From assembly GCA_016789745.1 (NCBI GenBank), contig JAEUQF010000386.1, forward strand, positions 1 through 64,000: DNA of 64,000 nt, given 5' to 3'. The notes beneath the pieces were generated by a model. It worked only from the letters and a program-made list of their open reading frames with translations. It had not been told where the DNA came from and ran no database searches. The translations under genes were made by a program, and so were the position numbers. This stretch comes from Bryobacterales bacterium. GTDB taxonomy: Bacteria > Acidobacteriota > Terriglobia > Bryobacterales > Bryobacteraceae. This document shows, piece by piece, positions 52,031 to 60,558 of the stretch (position 1 is its first letter; every line of letters begins with the position of its first letter).

Positions 52031-53020
52031 CTAGCCAGCGAATTGCCGTTTGCAGAGAAGGAGAGATACCGCATAGGCGAGCACCGGGACCGACAGCAAT
52101 GGCCAGCCTACTTGCGTGACCAGCCCTATCGCCATCACGGACGCCACCATTTGTCCCAGGCTGACCGCGAAGGGGTGACTGGCTCGGAAGCGCCAGCGGG
52201 TTTGGGGTGTGGTGTCGCGGATGGAGTGCCATTGGCCGATGGCGAGCGCGGTGAGTCCACCGGCAAGCCCGGCAATCGGGCTTAGGAGCGCGTTCACCAG
52301 CCCGACGACCAGCAGGTAGGCGAGGCCTTTCGATAACAGGATCAGCCATGCGGCATTGGGCCAGAGCCGGTGGCGCACCTTGCCGCCGTCGCGGTCGAGA
52401 CCGAACAGGGTCAACGGCATGGTGGAGATGACGACGGTGATGAGTGCGGTGATCGGCATGTGGGCGTCCGGTGGCAGTTTGCCTTGCAGTCGCAGGATGC
52501 CGGCAGGTACAGCCAGCAGCATCGCACAGTAGAGGTCGAGTGCGGTCAGAAGTTGGCGTAGATCTTTGCGCAGCAGATGGGTGAGGCGTCCGGCGCGGAT
52601 GCGCGGGATCCAGGGAATGGGCGCACGGGCGGCAGAAGCCAGGAAACCGCTCAGGAACAGGCTGGCGGCAACGGCCCACAAGCCCCACGTGATTCGGCGC
52701 CAGGCAAGGCCGCCGAGGATCACCCACGCCAGCGGATTCAGCAGCGGGCTGATGATGCGCAAGGCCCAGCGTTCGGCGCGCGTAAGGGGCCAGAGTTGGA
52801 GCCGGTCTCGGGGGATGGCCGTCATTGGATCGGCGCTGGAGGGCAGGAACACCACAACGCCAATGAGCACCAGGAAGAGCACCATTGCCTGCGGGTCCAG
52901 CATGAACGTCAGCGCGACACCCGCGTAGAACATGTTGTTGCCGCTTATGTGGCGGAAGGATTTTGCGCGGCGTGAAGAAGCCCGGCCAACCGCCTTCAGG
53001 ACTTCGGTGAGCCGAGCCAT
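52031..53020 (-). CDS. Putative ABC exporter membrane subunit
   Basis: A 329-residue membrane protein with about seven hydrophobic segments, such as MFYAGVALTFMLDPQAMVLFLVLIGVVVFLP (partly), LLNPLAWVILGGLAW, VVISTMPLTLFGLD and MAIGLVTQVGWPLLSVPVLAYAVSLLL. No family was recognised precisely; the tight overlap (25 nt) with an ABC ATPase gene marks it as its membrane partner, as in ABC-2-type exporters. What it moves is unknown. Confidence 0.78.
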   Translation of the reverse strand: MARLTEVLKAVGRASSRRAKSFRHISGNNMFYAGVALTFMLDPQAMVLFLVLIGVVVFLPSSADPMTAIPRDRLQLWPLTRAERWALRIISPLLNPLAWVILGGLAWRRITWGLWAVAASLFLSGFLASAARAPIPWIPRIRAGRLTHLLRKDLRQLLTALDLYCAMLLAVPAGILRLQGKLPPDAHMPITALITVVISTMPLTLFGLDRDGGKVRHRLWPNAAWLILLSKGLAYLLVVGLVNALLSPIAGLAGGLTALAIGQWHSIRDTTPQTRWRFRASHPFAVSLGQMVASVMAIGLVTQVGWPLLSVPVLAYAVSLLLCKRQFAG

Positions 53021-53718
53021 TGCAGTTTCTCAGAGACGGGGGATTCCACCAGTTCGAAGTACAGCCGCTCCAGGTCGCCGGCGGGCATCCCGGCTTCGGC
53101 AATGTGCACCAGGTGCCCGCCGCGAACCATGGCGATACGATCGGCCAGGCGTTCCACAATCGACAGAATGTGGGAGGTCAGGAAGACGGTGATGCCCTGC
53201 TCGCGGGCGGCGCGTTGGAGGATCTCGAACATGACGCGGGCGCTCACGGGGTCGACGGCTTCGAAGGGTTCATCCAGCAGCACGACGCGGGGATTGTGCA
53301 GCAGCGCCATCGCGAATGACGTCTTCTTGCGCATGCCATGGGAACAGTGCGCGGCGAAGGTGCGGCGGCCGCGCTCCAGGCTGAGCACGCGCAGCAACTG
53401 GCCGATGCGATCCTTGGGCGCGCCGTAGATGTCGGCCGTCAGTTCCAGATGCTCTTCGACACTGAGGTCCTCGAACAGGCCGAGGTTCTCGGGCATCACA
53501 CCAATATCGAAGCGGGCATCACGCGGGTTCTTGCCGGCCACGCGCACGGTGCCGGAGGTGGGCTGTTGCAGGCCGGCAAGCAGTTTGAGGGTTGTGGACT
53601 TGCCTGCGCCGTTCGGGCCAAGGAAGGCAACGATCTCGCCTTGCGCGACTTCCAGATTGAGCGCATCCAGGGCACAGAAGTCCCCGTAACGCATCGTAAG
53701 GCCCTGGCAGGAAATCAC
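52996..53718 (-). CDS. ABC exporter ATP-binding protein
   Basis: A 240-residue ATPase of the CcmA/ABC-2 type. Walker A GPNGAGKST at 34-42, Q-loop IGVMPENLGLFEDLSVEEHL, Walker B VVLLDEPFEAVDP and H-loop FLTSHIL are intact; the signature reads CSHGMRKK instead of LSGGQ, which is common in this exporter group. Its start overlaps the stop of the DUF1501 gene by 4 nt, and its end overlaps the membrane-subunit gene, so all three are probably translated from one mRNA with the PSD1 gene. Confidence 0.9.
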   Translation of the reverse strand: MISCQGLTMRYGDFCALDALNLEVAQGEIVAFLGPNGAGKSTTLKLLAGLQQPTSGTVRVAGKNPRDARFDIGVMPENLGLFEDLSVEEHLELTADIYGAPKDRIGQLLRVLSLERGRRTFAAHCSHGMRKKTSFAMALLHNPRVVLLDEPFEAVDPVSARVMFEILQRAAREQGITVFLTSHILSIVERLADRIAMVRGGHLVHIAEAGMPAGDLERLYFELVESPVSEKLQWLGSPKS

Positions 53719-55088
53719 GCCAGGATGTCGTGCACCACATTGCCGGCAACGTCCGTGAGACGGAAGTCACGGCCGCTGTAGCGATAGGTGAGCTTCAGGT
53801 GGTCCATGCCCATCAGGTGCAGGATGGTGGCGTGCAGATCATGCACGTGGCAGCGCTTTTCGGCGGCTTTGAAGCCGAACTCATCGGTGGCTCCGTAGGT
53901 GATGCCGCCCTTGACGCCGCCGCCCGCGAGCAGGGTGGTGAAGCCATGCACGTTATGGTCACGGCCGTTGCCGACGCGCTCCAGACCGCTGTTCTGGATC
54001 ATGGGGGTGCGGCCGAACTCGCTGCCGATGATGAGCAGGGTGTCTTCGAACATGCCGCGCAGCTTCAGATCTTCGATGAGGCTGGCGATGGGCCCGTCGG
54101 CGGCCTGCGCGAGTTTGGCATGGATGCGGATATCGTCGTGGCTATCCCAGGGCTGGAAGTTGCCGAAGTAGACCTGGGTCATGCGGACGCCGCGTTCGGC
54201 CAGGCGCAACGCCATCAGGCAGCCGCGGCCAAAGTCATGATCGCCGTAGCGGGCGCGGGTGGCCTCGCTTTCCTTGCTGATGTCGAAGACCTCCGGCGCC
54301 TCGGTCTGCATGCGATAGGCGACTTCCATGGTCTGGATGCCGGCTTCGAGTTCGGGAGAACCAACGCGATCGAGATAGGCACGGTCGAGGCGATTCAGAA
54401 GCTTCAACTGCTCGGCCTGTTCCTGGGCCGAGTACTTACTGTTGTGGATATTGGCGACCAGCTTTGCCGGATCCTTCTCGCCGCTGGGAATGTGAATGCC
54501 CTGGTGCACCGAGGGAAGGAACGTAGAACTCCACAACTGCGCCCCCAGCACGGGGAAGCCGGGGCAGAGCACCACGAAACCGGGCAGATTCTGATTCATG
54601 GTGCCCAGGCCGTAAGTGAGCCACGAGCCCATCGAAGGCCGCCCTGTGAGGCCGTGGCCGCAATTCATCATCAGCAGCGAAGGGCCATGATTACCGTTAT
54701 CGGAATACATGGACCGGATGACGCAGATATCATCGATCTTCGAAGCCACGCGCGGGAAGATGTCGCTGACTTCAATGCCGCTCTGGCCATGCTTCTTGAA
54801 CTCGAAGGGCGACCGCATGAGGTTGCCGGAGGCGCGATCGGTCTTGATCTTCGGCCCGGGCATCGGCTCGCCGTGGTGTTTGATGAGCGCGGGTTTGGGG
54901 TCGAAGGTGTCCACCTGCGACATGCCGCCGTTCAGGAACAGGAAGATGACGCGCTTGGCCTTAGCGGGGAAGTGCGGGGCGCGCGGGGCCATCGGATTGT
55001 TGTCCTGCACGGCGTGCAGCACGTTGCGCAAGCCCAGCATGCCGAAGCCGGCGCCCATGTGTCGTAAGGCATCGCGTCGATTCATCAT
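53715..55088 (-). CDS. DUF1501 family exported protein
   Basis: A 457-residue DUF1501 protein. The leader NRRDALRHMGAGFGMLGLRN looks like a Tat signal. Conserved blocks are RVIFLFLNGGMSQVDTFDPKP, YSDNGNHGPSLLMMNCGHGLTGRPSMGSW and LIIGSEFGRTP, the sulfatase/phosphatase-like fold of the family. DUF1501 genes nearly always neighbour a DUF1549/DUF1553 cytochrome gene, 12 bp upstream here. The start is the first of two adjacent ATGs (55088, 55085). Function is not established; it probably acts in the periplasm. Confidence 0.92.
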   Translation of the reverse strand: MMNRRDALRHMGAGFGMLGLRNVLHAVQDNNPMAPRAPHFPAKAKRVIFLFLNGGMSQVDTFDPKPALIKHHGEPMPGPKIKTDRASGNLMRSPFEFKKHGQSGIEVSDIFPRVASKIDDICVIRSMYSDNGNHGPSLLMMNCGHGLTGRPSMGSWLTYGLGTMNQNLPGFVVLCPGFPVLGAQLWSSTFLPSVHQGIHIPSGEKDPAKLVANIHNSKYSAQEQAEQLKLLNRLDRAYLDRVGSPELEAGIQTMEVAYRMQTEAPEVFDISKESEATRARYGDHDFGRGCLMALRLAERGVRMTQVYFGNFQPWDSHDDIRIHAKLAQAADGPIASLIEDLKLRGMFEDTLLIIGSEFGRTPMIQNSGLERVGNGRDHNVHGFTTLLAGGGVKGGITYGATDEFGFKAAEKRCHVHDLHATILHLMGMDHLKLTYRYSGRDFRLTDVAGNVVHDILA

Positions 55089-55100
55089 CGTCCCTCTTCC

Positions 55101-57743
55101 TCAGTTCAGTGAACTGAATTCGGCCGAAGCCAGCAGCATTTGGACATACTGCGGCCAGGCGCGGTCCTTCCCAGTAAGATACTCCATCCCGATGGCGACT
55201 TCCGGATCGCCGGGTTCACGGGCGAACAGGATGCGATAGGCCTCGCGGATGCGTGTCCGATCATCGCTGAGCTTCTCCAACCGTGCCGATAAGGCCTGCG
55301 CCTGTTCGGCCACGAACGGGCTGTTCATGAAGTAGAGACGCACCATGGGGCCGACCGTCACCATGCGCTGTTCGGCGGTGGAGTTTGGATTCGGGAAATC
55401 GAACATGGCCAGTTCCGGGTCCGGCTTGGTGCGGTTTACCAGCGTGTAGACGGTGCGGCGATAGTTATCGGCGGCGGGCTTCACCGACGGGCCGCCGGCG
55501 GTGAGATCGAGCTTGCCGGCCACCATCAAGAGCGTGTCGCGGAGCGATTCGGCGTCCAGACGTTTTTGCAGGTTGGCGCGCCATAGCAGTTTGTTGGCGG
55601 GGTCGACGGCGTTGGCTTTTTCGTCGATGGCGGAGCTGAGCTGGTAGGTTTCCGACAGCAGGATCTCGCGATGCAGTGACTTTGTGGACCAGCCGTTTTC
55701 GATGAACCGCGCCGCGAGGTAGTCCAGTAACTCGGGGTGGGTCGGCTTGTCACCGAGTTGGCCGAAGTTCGATGGCGTGCCCACCAGCGCCTGTCCGAAG
55801 TGATGCTGCCAGATGCGGTTCACCATGACGCGGGCGAACAGCGGGTTGTCCCGGCTGGCGATGCGTTCGGCCAACTCCAGGCGGCCGCTGCCATGCTGGA
55901 ACGGTGCCGGCTCACCTTTGGAAAGCACCTGCAGAAAACGGCGCGGGGCCACCTCGCCCAGGTTGGCGGCATCGCCACGAATGCGGATCTTGGCGTCTTC
56001 GATCTTCTTGCGGTCCTTCAAGGTATGCAGGAACGGATACGGCGGGGGCAGGTCCTTTTCGAGTTGAGCCAACTGCGCGCGCAGGTTGTCGAGATGCTCG
56101 CGCCATTCGGGCGCCAGCCAGCGATCGATTTCCTTATCCTTCGCCCCGAAGAAGTAGACGCCGCCTTTGAAGTCGAAGAAGTCTTTCTTGTAGGGGTCGG
56201 AAGCGAAGTCACGCCAGACATAGTATTTTTCGATGGGCAGCGATTCCAGGTTGGTCCATTGGCGCGTGGATTCGTCCCGCACGCCAGCGGCGCCGCCCAA
56301 TTTCACGTAGTTGCGATCCTCCATGCCATGGCGGGTGGCGAAGATCTCTTCGAGAAACCTCTGGAAGTTGTCGGCGGCCTTCTGCATTTCTTCCCGGGGC
56401 GCTTTGCGGGCCAGCGCCTGGTCGATGGGTTCCAGGAACTTGTGATCGCGCCCCGTGGCCTGCAAGTAGGCGGCCATGCGGCGAATGATGACTTCATCCA
56501 GCTTGTGGTGTGCAGCGAGTGCGACGGGATCAGCCTTCGCCGTGATGTGCTCCCAGGCGGCCATCATGTAGCGCGAGGTCTTGTGTACCAGGATCTCGCT
56601 GAGTTCGGTGTTGTGCTTGTTGACGAAGTCTTCGATGGCGTACTTCTGCTTCTGGATGCGGTCCTGGTGGGCTTTGCGGGCATCGACGACGGACTGCGGT
56701 GCGAGGGGGAACTCGTGCTTCTCACTGCTTTGGAAGACGCCGAAGAGCGAATAGAAATCGCGGGTGGGGATGGGGTCGTACTTATGGTCGTGGCACTTGG
56801 CGCAGCCTACGGTGAGGCCGAGAAAGACCTGTCCGGTGACGTCGACGCGATCATCATCGCCGGGACCAAGGGCATAGAAGCCGAGGCCGGGCAGCAGCTT
56901 CTCGCGATCCTTTTCCGGCAGCAGATCAGCGGCGAGTTGGGCCTTCACGAACGTGTCGTAAGGCATGTCGTTGTTGAAGGCTTGGATGACCCAGTCGCGG
57001 TAGCGGTAGGCGTTGGGGTAAGGCGTGTCCTGGGAGGCGCCGAGGTCGCCATCGGAGTAACGCGCGAGATCCAGCCAGTGGCGGCCCCACCGTTCGCCGT
57101 AGTGCGGCGAGGCGAGCAGGCGGTCGACGACTTTGGCGAAAGCCTGCGGCGAGTGGTCGGCCACGAAGGCATCCACTTCGGCGGGCGTGGGGGGCAGGCC
57201 GATGAGGTCGAAGGTGACACGGCGGAGCAGCGTGCGTTTGTCGGCGGGCTTCACTTGGTGCAGGCCCTGGGTGGCGAGTTTGGCGCGGACGAAGCGATCG
57301 ATGGCTGTGCCGCTGGTATTCGGGGCGGCGGGCTTGCTGACCGGTTGGAAGGCCCAGAAGGTGTGTGCGGTCTGGGGGGCGGCGGTGGGTGTTTCCGGCC
57401 ACTTGGCGCCTTCCTTCACCCAGGCTTCCAGGCCCTGCACTTCGCGATCGCCCAACTTAGCCGTGGGCGGCATTTTGAGCTTGGCGTGGGTGCGGCGAAC
57501 GGCTTGGATGAGGAGGCTGTTGTCCGGATCGCCGGGCACGATCGCCGGGCCGCTGTTGCCGCCTTTCAGAACGGCGTCACGGGAGTCCAGGCGCAGACCG
57601 CCCATCTTTGTATGGGTGTGGCAGCCGTAGCACTGGCTGGCGAGGACGGGGCGGACCTGCGTTTCGAACAGTGTGGAGGAGGAATCGGCGCCGAACAGCG
57701 GAAGTAGCGAAACCGACATTGCCCAGATTGCCTTCACGCGCAT
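55101..57743 (-). CDS. PSD1/DUF1549 planctomycete-type cytochrome c protein
   Basis: An 880-residue secreted protein with a signal peptide (RVKAIWAMSVSLLPLFGA). Haem motif CYGCH at C38-C41-H42, DUF1549 from about 140 (IDRFVRAKLATQGL), a second GCAKCHDHKYDP near 310, and DUF1553 from about 630 (NPLFARVMVNRIWQHHFG). Unlike the first copy at the window start there is no LamG-like insert. The gene begins a unit DUF1553-DUF1501-ABC exporter. A periplasmic redox role for the pair is inference. Confidence 0.92.
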   Translation of the reverse strand: MRVKAIWAMSVSLLPLFGADSSSTLFETQVRPVLASQCYGCHTHTKMGGLRLDSRDAVLKGGNSGPAIVPGDPDNSLLIQAVRRTHAKLKMPPTAKLGDREVQGLEAWVKEGAKWPETPTAAPQTAHTFWAFQPVSKPAAPNTSGTAIDRFVRAKLATQGLHQVKPADKRTLLRRVTFDLIGLPPTPAEVDAFVADHSPQAFAKVVDRLLASPHYGERWGRHWLDLARYSDGDLGASQDTPYPNAYRYRDWVIQAFNNDMPYDTFVKAQLAADLLPEKDREKLLPGLGFYALGPGDDDRVDVTGQVFLGLTVGCAKCHDHKYDPIPTRDFYSLFGVFQSSEKHEFPLAPQSVVDARKAHQDRIQKQKYAIEDFVNKHNTELSEILVHKTSRYMMAAWEHITAKADPVALAAHHKLDEVIIRRMAAYLQATGRDHKFLEPIDQALARKAPREEMQKAADNFQRFLEEIFATRHGMEDRNYVKLGGAAGVRDESTRQWTNLESLPIEKYYVWRDFASDPYKKDFFDFKGGVYFFGAKDKEIDRWLAPEWREHLDNLRAQLAQLEKDLPPPYPFLHTLKDRKKIEDAKIRIRGDAANLGEVAPRRFLQVLSKGEPAPFQHGSGRLELAERIASRDNPLFARVMVNRIWQHHFGQALVGTPSNFGQLGDKPTHPELLDYLAARFIENGWSTKSLHREILLSETYQLSSAIDEKANAVDPANKLLWRANLQKRLDAESLRDTLLMVAGKLDLTAGGPSVKPAADNYRRTVYTLVNRTKPDPELAMFDFPNPNSTAEQRMVTVGPMVRLYFMNSPFVAEQAQALSARLEKLSDDRTRIREAYRILFAREPGDPEVAIGMEYLTGKDRAWPQYVQMLLASAEFSSLN

Positions 57744-57786
57744 CTCTCCTGGCCCTAGATTTTATAAGACGCAGGAGCAGGCGGCA

Positions 57787-57802
57787 ATCGGCGCGTCCGC
57801 GC
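57787..57802 (-). terminator. 7-bp GC stem after the BON operon
   Basis: CGGCGCG (57787-57793) pairs with CGCGCCG (57796-57802), a tight stem with a 2-4 nt loop, 14 bp downstream of the stop of the 57817-58272 gene on the minus strand. It is the likely transcript end for the BON-containing operon; no U-run is visible. Confidence 0.4.
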
Positions 57803-57816
57803 CGCCGGACAAGGAA

Positions 57817-58272
57817 TCAGGCGACGGAGCCGCCGTCCCACTCGTGTTGGGGATCCGGCACGAACGTTACGGCGTAGGCAGTGGAGACGAGCCAACCGCC
57901 GGGAACGCGGGCGCGGGAGAGTGCGCCGGCGCCCTTGACGCGCAGTGATTGGAAGTCGAGCAAAGGGCGATCATCGGCGACGGGGGCAGGCGCCGCCGCG
58001 ACAGCCGCGGGCGACGGCGGGGGCGGCACCGGAGCCATCGGAGCCGTGGAGGGTGCCACGCCTTGCAGCAGGTGGAAGGCGCCAGCTACGGTGTCGCGCC
58101 TCGCCTGGTAGCGCTCGGTCATGTACGAGAACTTATAATCGTCGCCGTCTTCCTCCACATCGGAGATGATGGCGCCGTAGGGAATGGTCGTCGGCGGTCC
58201 GACCAGCGGAATGCCGGTGCGCTTGTTCAGCTTTGCGGCTTCTACCAGCTTGGTGACTTCGTATTTCGCCAT
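57817..58272 (-). CDS. Conserved-looking protein of unknown function
   Basis: A 151-residue protein. The first 70 residues (YEVTKLVEAAKLNKRTGIPLV, then GAIISDVEEDGDDYKFSYMTER) look like a small beta domain, then comes a Pro/Ala-rich linker (VPPPPSPAAVAAAPAPVAD), and a last beta-rich part (LLDFQSLRVKGAGALSRARVPGGWLVSTAYAVTFVPD). The latter resembles short domains near the end of acidobacterial proteins but has no name I recognise. It starts 10 bp after the BON-domain gene and probably shares its promoter. Confidence 0.68.
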   Translation of the reverse strand: MAKYEVTKLVEAAKLNKRTGIPLVGPPTTIPYGAIISDVEEDGDDYKFSYMTERYQARRDTVAGAFHLLQGVAPSTAPMAPVPPPPSPAAVAAAPAPVADDRPLLDFQSLRVKGAGALSRARVPGGWLVSTAYAVTFVPDPQHEWDGGSVA

Positions 58273-58282
58273 TTGTGCTACG

Positions 58283-58576
58283 TTATGACGCGGCGGGGGT
58301 GACCTGCAACTGGTTGATGACCTTCTTCACGCCCTTCACCTTCATGGCAGCGCCGTCGGCCTTACTCTTGGCCTTGTCGGTGCGCACTTTGCCTTGCAGG
58401 GTGACGACGCCATCCTTCACTTCCACTTCAATGGCGCCACCTTTGACATCGGGGTGATTGGCAAGCCGCATCCGGACCTGATCGTAGATGCGATCGTCGT
58501 CGGCGTTGCTTTGGGCCATGATGCAGCCGCTGGCGAGCAGGAGGCCGCAGACCAGAATCCGCAGTCGGTGGAGCAT
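58283..58576 (-). CDS. BON-domain protein with signal peptide
   Basis: A 97-residue protein with a signal peptide (LHRLRILVCGLLLASGC), possibly lipidated at C18 if ASGC acts as lipobox. The BON domain follows (IYDQVRMRLANHPDVKGGAIEVEVKDG through LQGKVRTDKAKSKAD). BON domains bind lipid surfaces in periplasmic proteins such as OsmY. The start is an ATG, 77 bp from the divergent AsnB-like gene. It is upstream of the gene at 57817-58272 in a two-gene unit. Confidence 0.85.
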   Translation of the reverse strand: MLHRLRILVCGLLLASGCIMAQSNADDDRIYDQVRMRLANHPDVKGGAIEVEVKDGVVTLQGKVRTDKAKSKADGAAMKVKGVKKVINQLQVTPAAS

Positions 58577-58653
58577 GGAATTGTCCTCTAACCAGTAAGT
58601 CTAGCGCATCGTGGTAGACTCACCAATGAGTCTTATCTCCGGATTACCTTACC

Positions 58654-60558
58654 TTGTGCGGCATTGCCGGCTTCACCAGCCTTGATTCTGCGGCCCCCGC
58701 CGGGCTCATTGAGCAACTCACCCAGACGATCGTGCATCGCGGTCCCGATCAGCAGGCCGTGTACCGTTCGGCGCTCGTGTCGATGGGTGCGGTGCGGCTG
58801 AGTATTATCGACGTTGCCGGCGGCGAGCAGCCCATCACGACCGAAGATCGCGACCAGACGATTGTCTTTAACGGTGAGATTTACAACCACGCTGCCATCC
58901 GGCAGGAGTTGGAAGGCCTTGGCGTGCGGTTTCGCACGCGGTGCGATACAGAGGTAGTGCTGCGAGCCTTCCGGCAGTGGGATACGGCAGCGTTCCCAAA
59001 GCTGCGCGGCATGTTCGCGGCGGCGCTGTGGAGCGAATCGCGGCGGCGGCTGGTGCTGGTCCGGGACCGGATGGGGATCAAGCCGTTGTACTTTGCGCGG
59101 GCTGGCCGGGATGTGCTGTTTGGCTCCGAGTTGAAGGCGATATTGGAGAACCCGCGGGTGGCCCGGCGTGTGGATGCAACGGGGCTGAGTTACTACCTTT
59201 CGCTGAACTATATTCCGCATCCGTACACGCTGGTGGAAGGCGTGGAGAAACTACGTCCGGGCTGTTGGATGGAGTGGCAGGACGGGCGGACGCGGGTGGA
59301 GCCTTACTGGCAGTTGTCGTTCGCACCGCGGACGCGGACGGTGGCCGATGCCAAGGCAGAGTTGGACACGCTGTTACAGGATGCGGTGAAGGAGCATCTG
59401 ATCGCCGATGTGCCGTTGGGGGTGTGGGCCAGCGGCGGGCTGGATTCCTCCACGGTGCTGCACTACGCGGCGCAGACGGTGCCGAAGCTGAAGACATTTT
59501 CGGTGTCGTTCCTGGGGCGCAAGTTTGATGAGAGCCCCTACTTCCGTGAGATGGCGCAGAAGTACGGCACTGATCATCATGAGTTCGACCTTAACCCCGA
59601 ACACGACTTGCCGGCGGCGATCGAAGGTTTGGCGCATTACTCCGATGAGCCCAGTGCCGATGCGGGCGCCCTGCCGGTGTGGTTTCTGTCGAAGATGACG
59701 AGGCGTCATGTGAAGGTGGCGCTGAGCGGCGAAGGCGCGGATGAGTTGTTCGGGGGCTACTATACTTATCTGGCCGATCGCTATGCCGGTTGGTTTCGTG
59801 CGGTGCCGGCGGGGTTGCGGCGGGTAGGACTGGCGATGCTGCGGGCGCTGCCGGCGTCGGATGAAAAAATTAGCCTGGAATACAAGATGAAGCGATTCAC
59901 CGAAGGATCGCTGCAATCGCCGGTGCAGGCGCATCTGTATTGGAACGGCACGTTTGCCGATGGTGCGAAGCAGGCTTTGTATCCACAAGCGCCTGCGGTG
60001 AGGTGGGAGGCGTTGCTGCCGGCGGGGGCTGCGGCAACAGGTGCGTTGAATCAGTACCTGTGGCTGGATCAGCTTTGTTATCTGCCGGAGGACATTCTGA
60101 ACAAGTGCGACCGCATGAGCATGGCGCATTCGTTGGAGGTGCGTCCGCCGTTTCTGGATCACCGCATTGTCGAGTTCGCCGCGGGGTTGCCGGAGGACTT
60201 GAAGATACGGGGTTCGGAGTTGAAGTTTCTGCTGCGGGAACTGATGCGAGACAAGCTGCCGCCATCGATTCTGGGACGCAAGAAGGAAGGCTTCGACATC
60301 CCCACGCATCACTGGTTCCGGTCGGTGTTGAAGCCATTGTTGACGGATGTACTGACCGAGCAGAACGTACGCCAGACAGGCCTGTTCCAATGGGAGCCGC
60401 TGCGGCGCATGATGGACGATCATTTCGCGCGGCGGGCCAACTACGGCTACCATCTGTGGGGCTTGTTGATTCTATTTCTGTGGATGCGGCATTGGAAGAT
60501 GGAGACGGGCGCGGATTCCGGAAGGGAGCACTTGGCATGGTCCGGCAATCGCGGCTGA
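58654..60558 (+). CDS. asnB: AsnB-like glutamine-hydrolysing amidotransferase, polysaccharide type
   Basis: A 634-residue asparagine synthetase-family enzyme. The start must be the TTG at 58654, since residue 2 has to be the N-terminal nucleophile Cys (MCGIAGF); no ATG is in frame and an ATG at 58626 is out of frame. The glutaminase uses C2, R49, N73 and D98; the ATP site is the PP-loop SGGLDSS at 260-266. The length matches the type found in exopolysaccharide and exosortase clusters rather than amino-acid synthesis. It is followed by glycosyltransferase genes, so it may amidate a sugar acid. Its end overlaps the start of the GT39 gene by 22 bp. Confidence 0.9.
   Translation: MCGIAGFTSLDSAAPAGLIEQLTQTIVHRGPDQQAVYRSALVSMGAVRLSIIDVAGGEQPITTEDRDQTIVFNGEIYNHAAIRQELEGLGVRFRTRCDTEVVLRAFRQWDTAAFPKLRGMFAAALWSESRRRLVLVRDRMGIKPLYFARAGRDVLFGSELKAILENPRVARRVDATGLSYYLSLNYIPHPYTLVEGVEKLRPGCWMEWQDGRTRVEPYWQLSFAPRTRTVADAKAELDTLLQDAVKEHLIADVPLGVWASGGLDSSTVLHYAAQTVPKLKTFSVSFLGRKFDESPYFREMAQKYGTDHHEFDLNPEHDLPAAIEGLAHYSDEPSADAGALPVWFLSKMTRRHVKVALSGEGADELFGGYYTYLADRYAGWFRAVPAGLRRVGLAMLRALPASDEKISLEYKMKRFTEGSLQSPVQAHLYWNGTFADGAKQALYPQAPAVRWEALLPAGAAATGALNQYLWLDQLCYLPEDILNKCDRMSMAHSLEVRPPFLDHRIVEFAAGLPEDLKIRGSELKFLLRELMRDKLPPSILGRKKEGFDIPTHHWFRSVLKPLLTDVLTEQNVRQTGLFQWEPLRRMMDDHFARRANYGYHLWGLLILFLWMRHWKMETGADSGREHLAWSGNRG

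Noticed and set aside
55737..57707. A 656-codon open frame opposite the second PSD1 gene
   Set aside because: Antisense shadow of a gene with clear haem and DUF motifs; composition is Gly/Val/Asp-rich without motifs.
59940..60536. N-terminal extension of the GT39 gene inside asnB
   Set aside because: The extension lies in the asnB coding region; the ATG at 60537 has a good ribosome binding site and starts the family-typical sequence.
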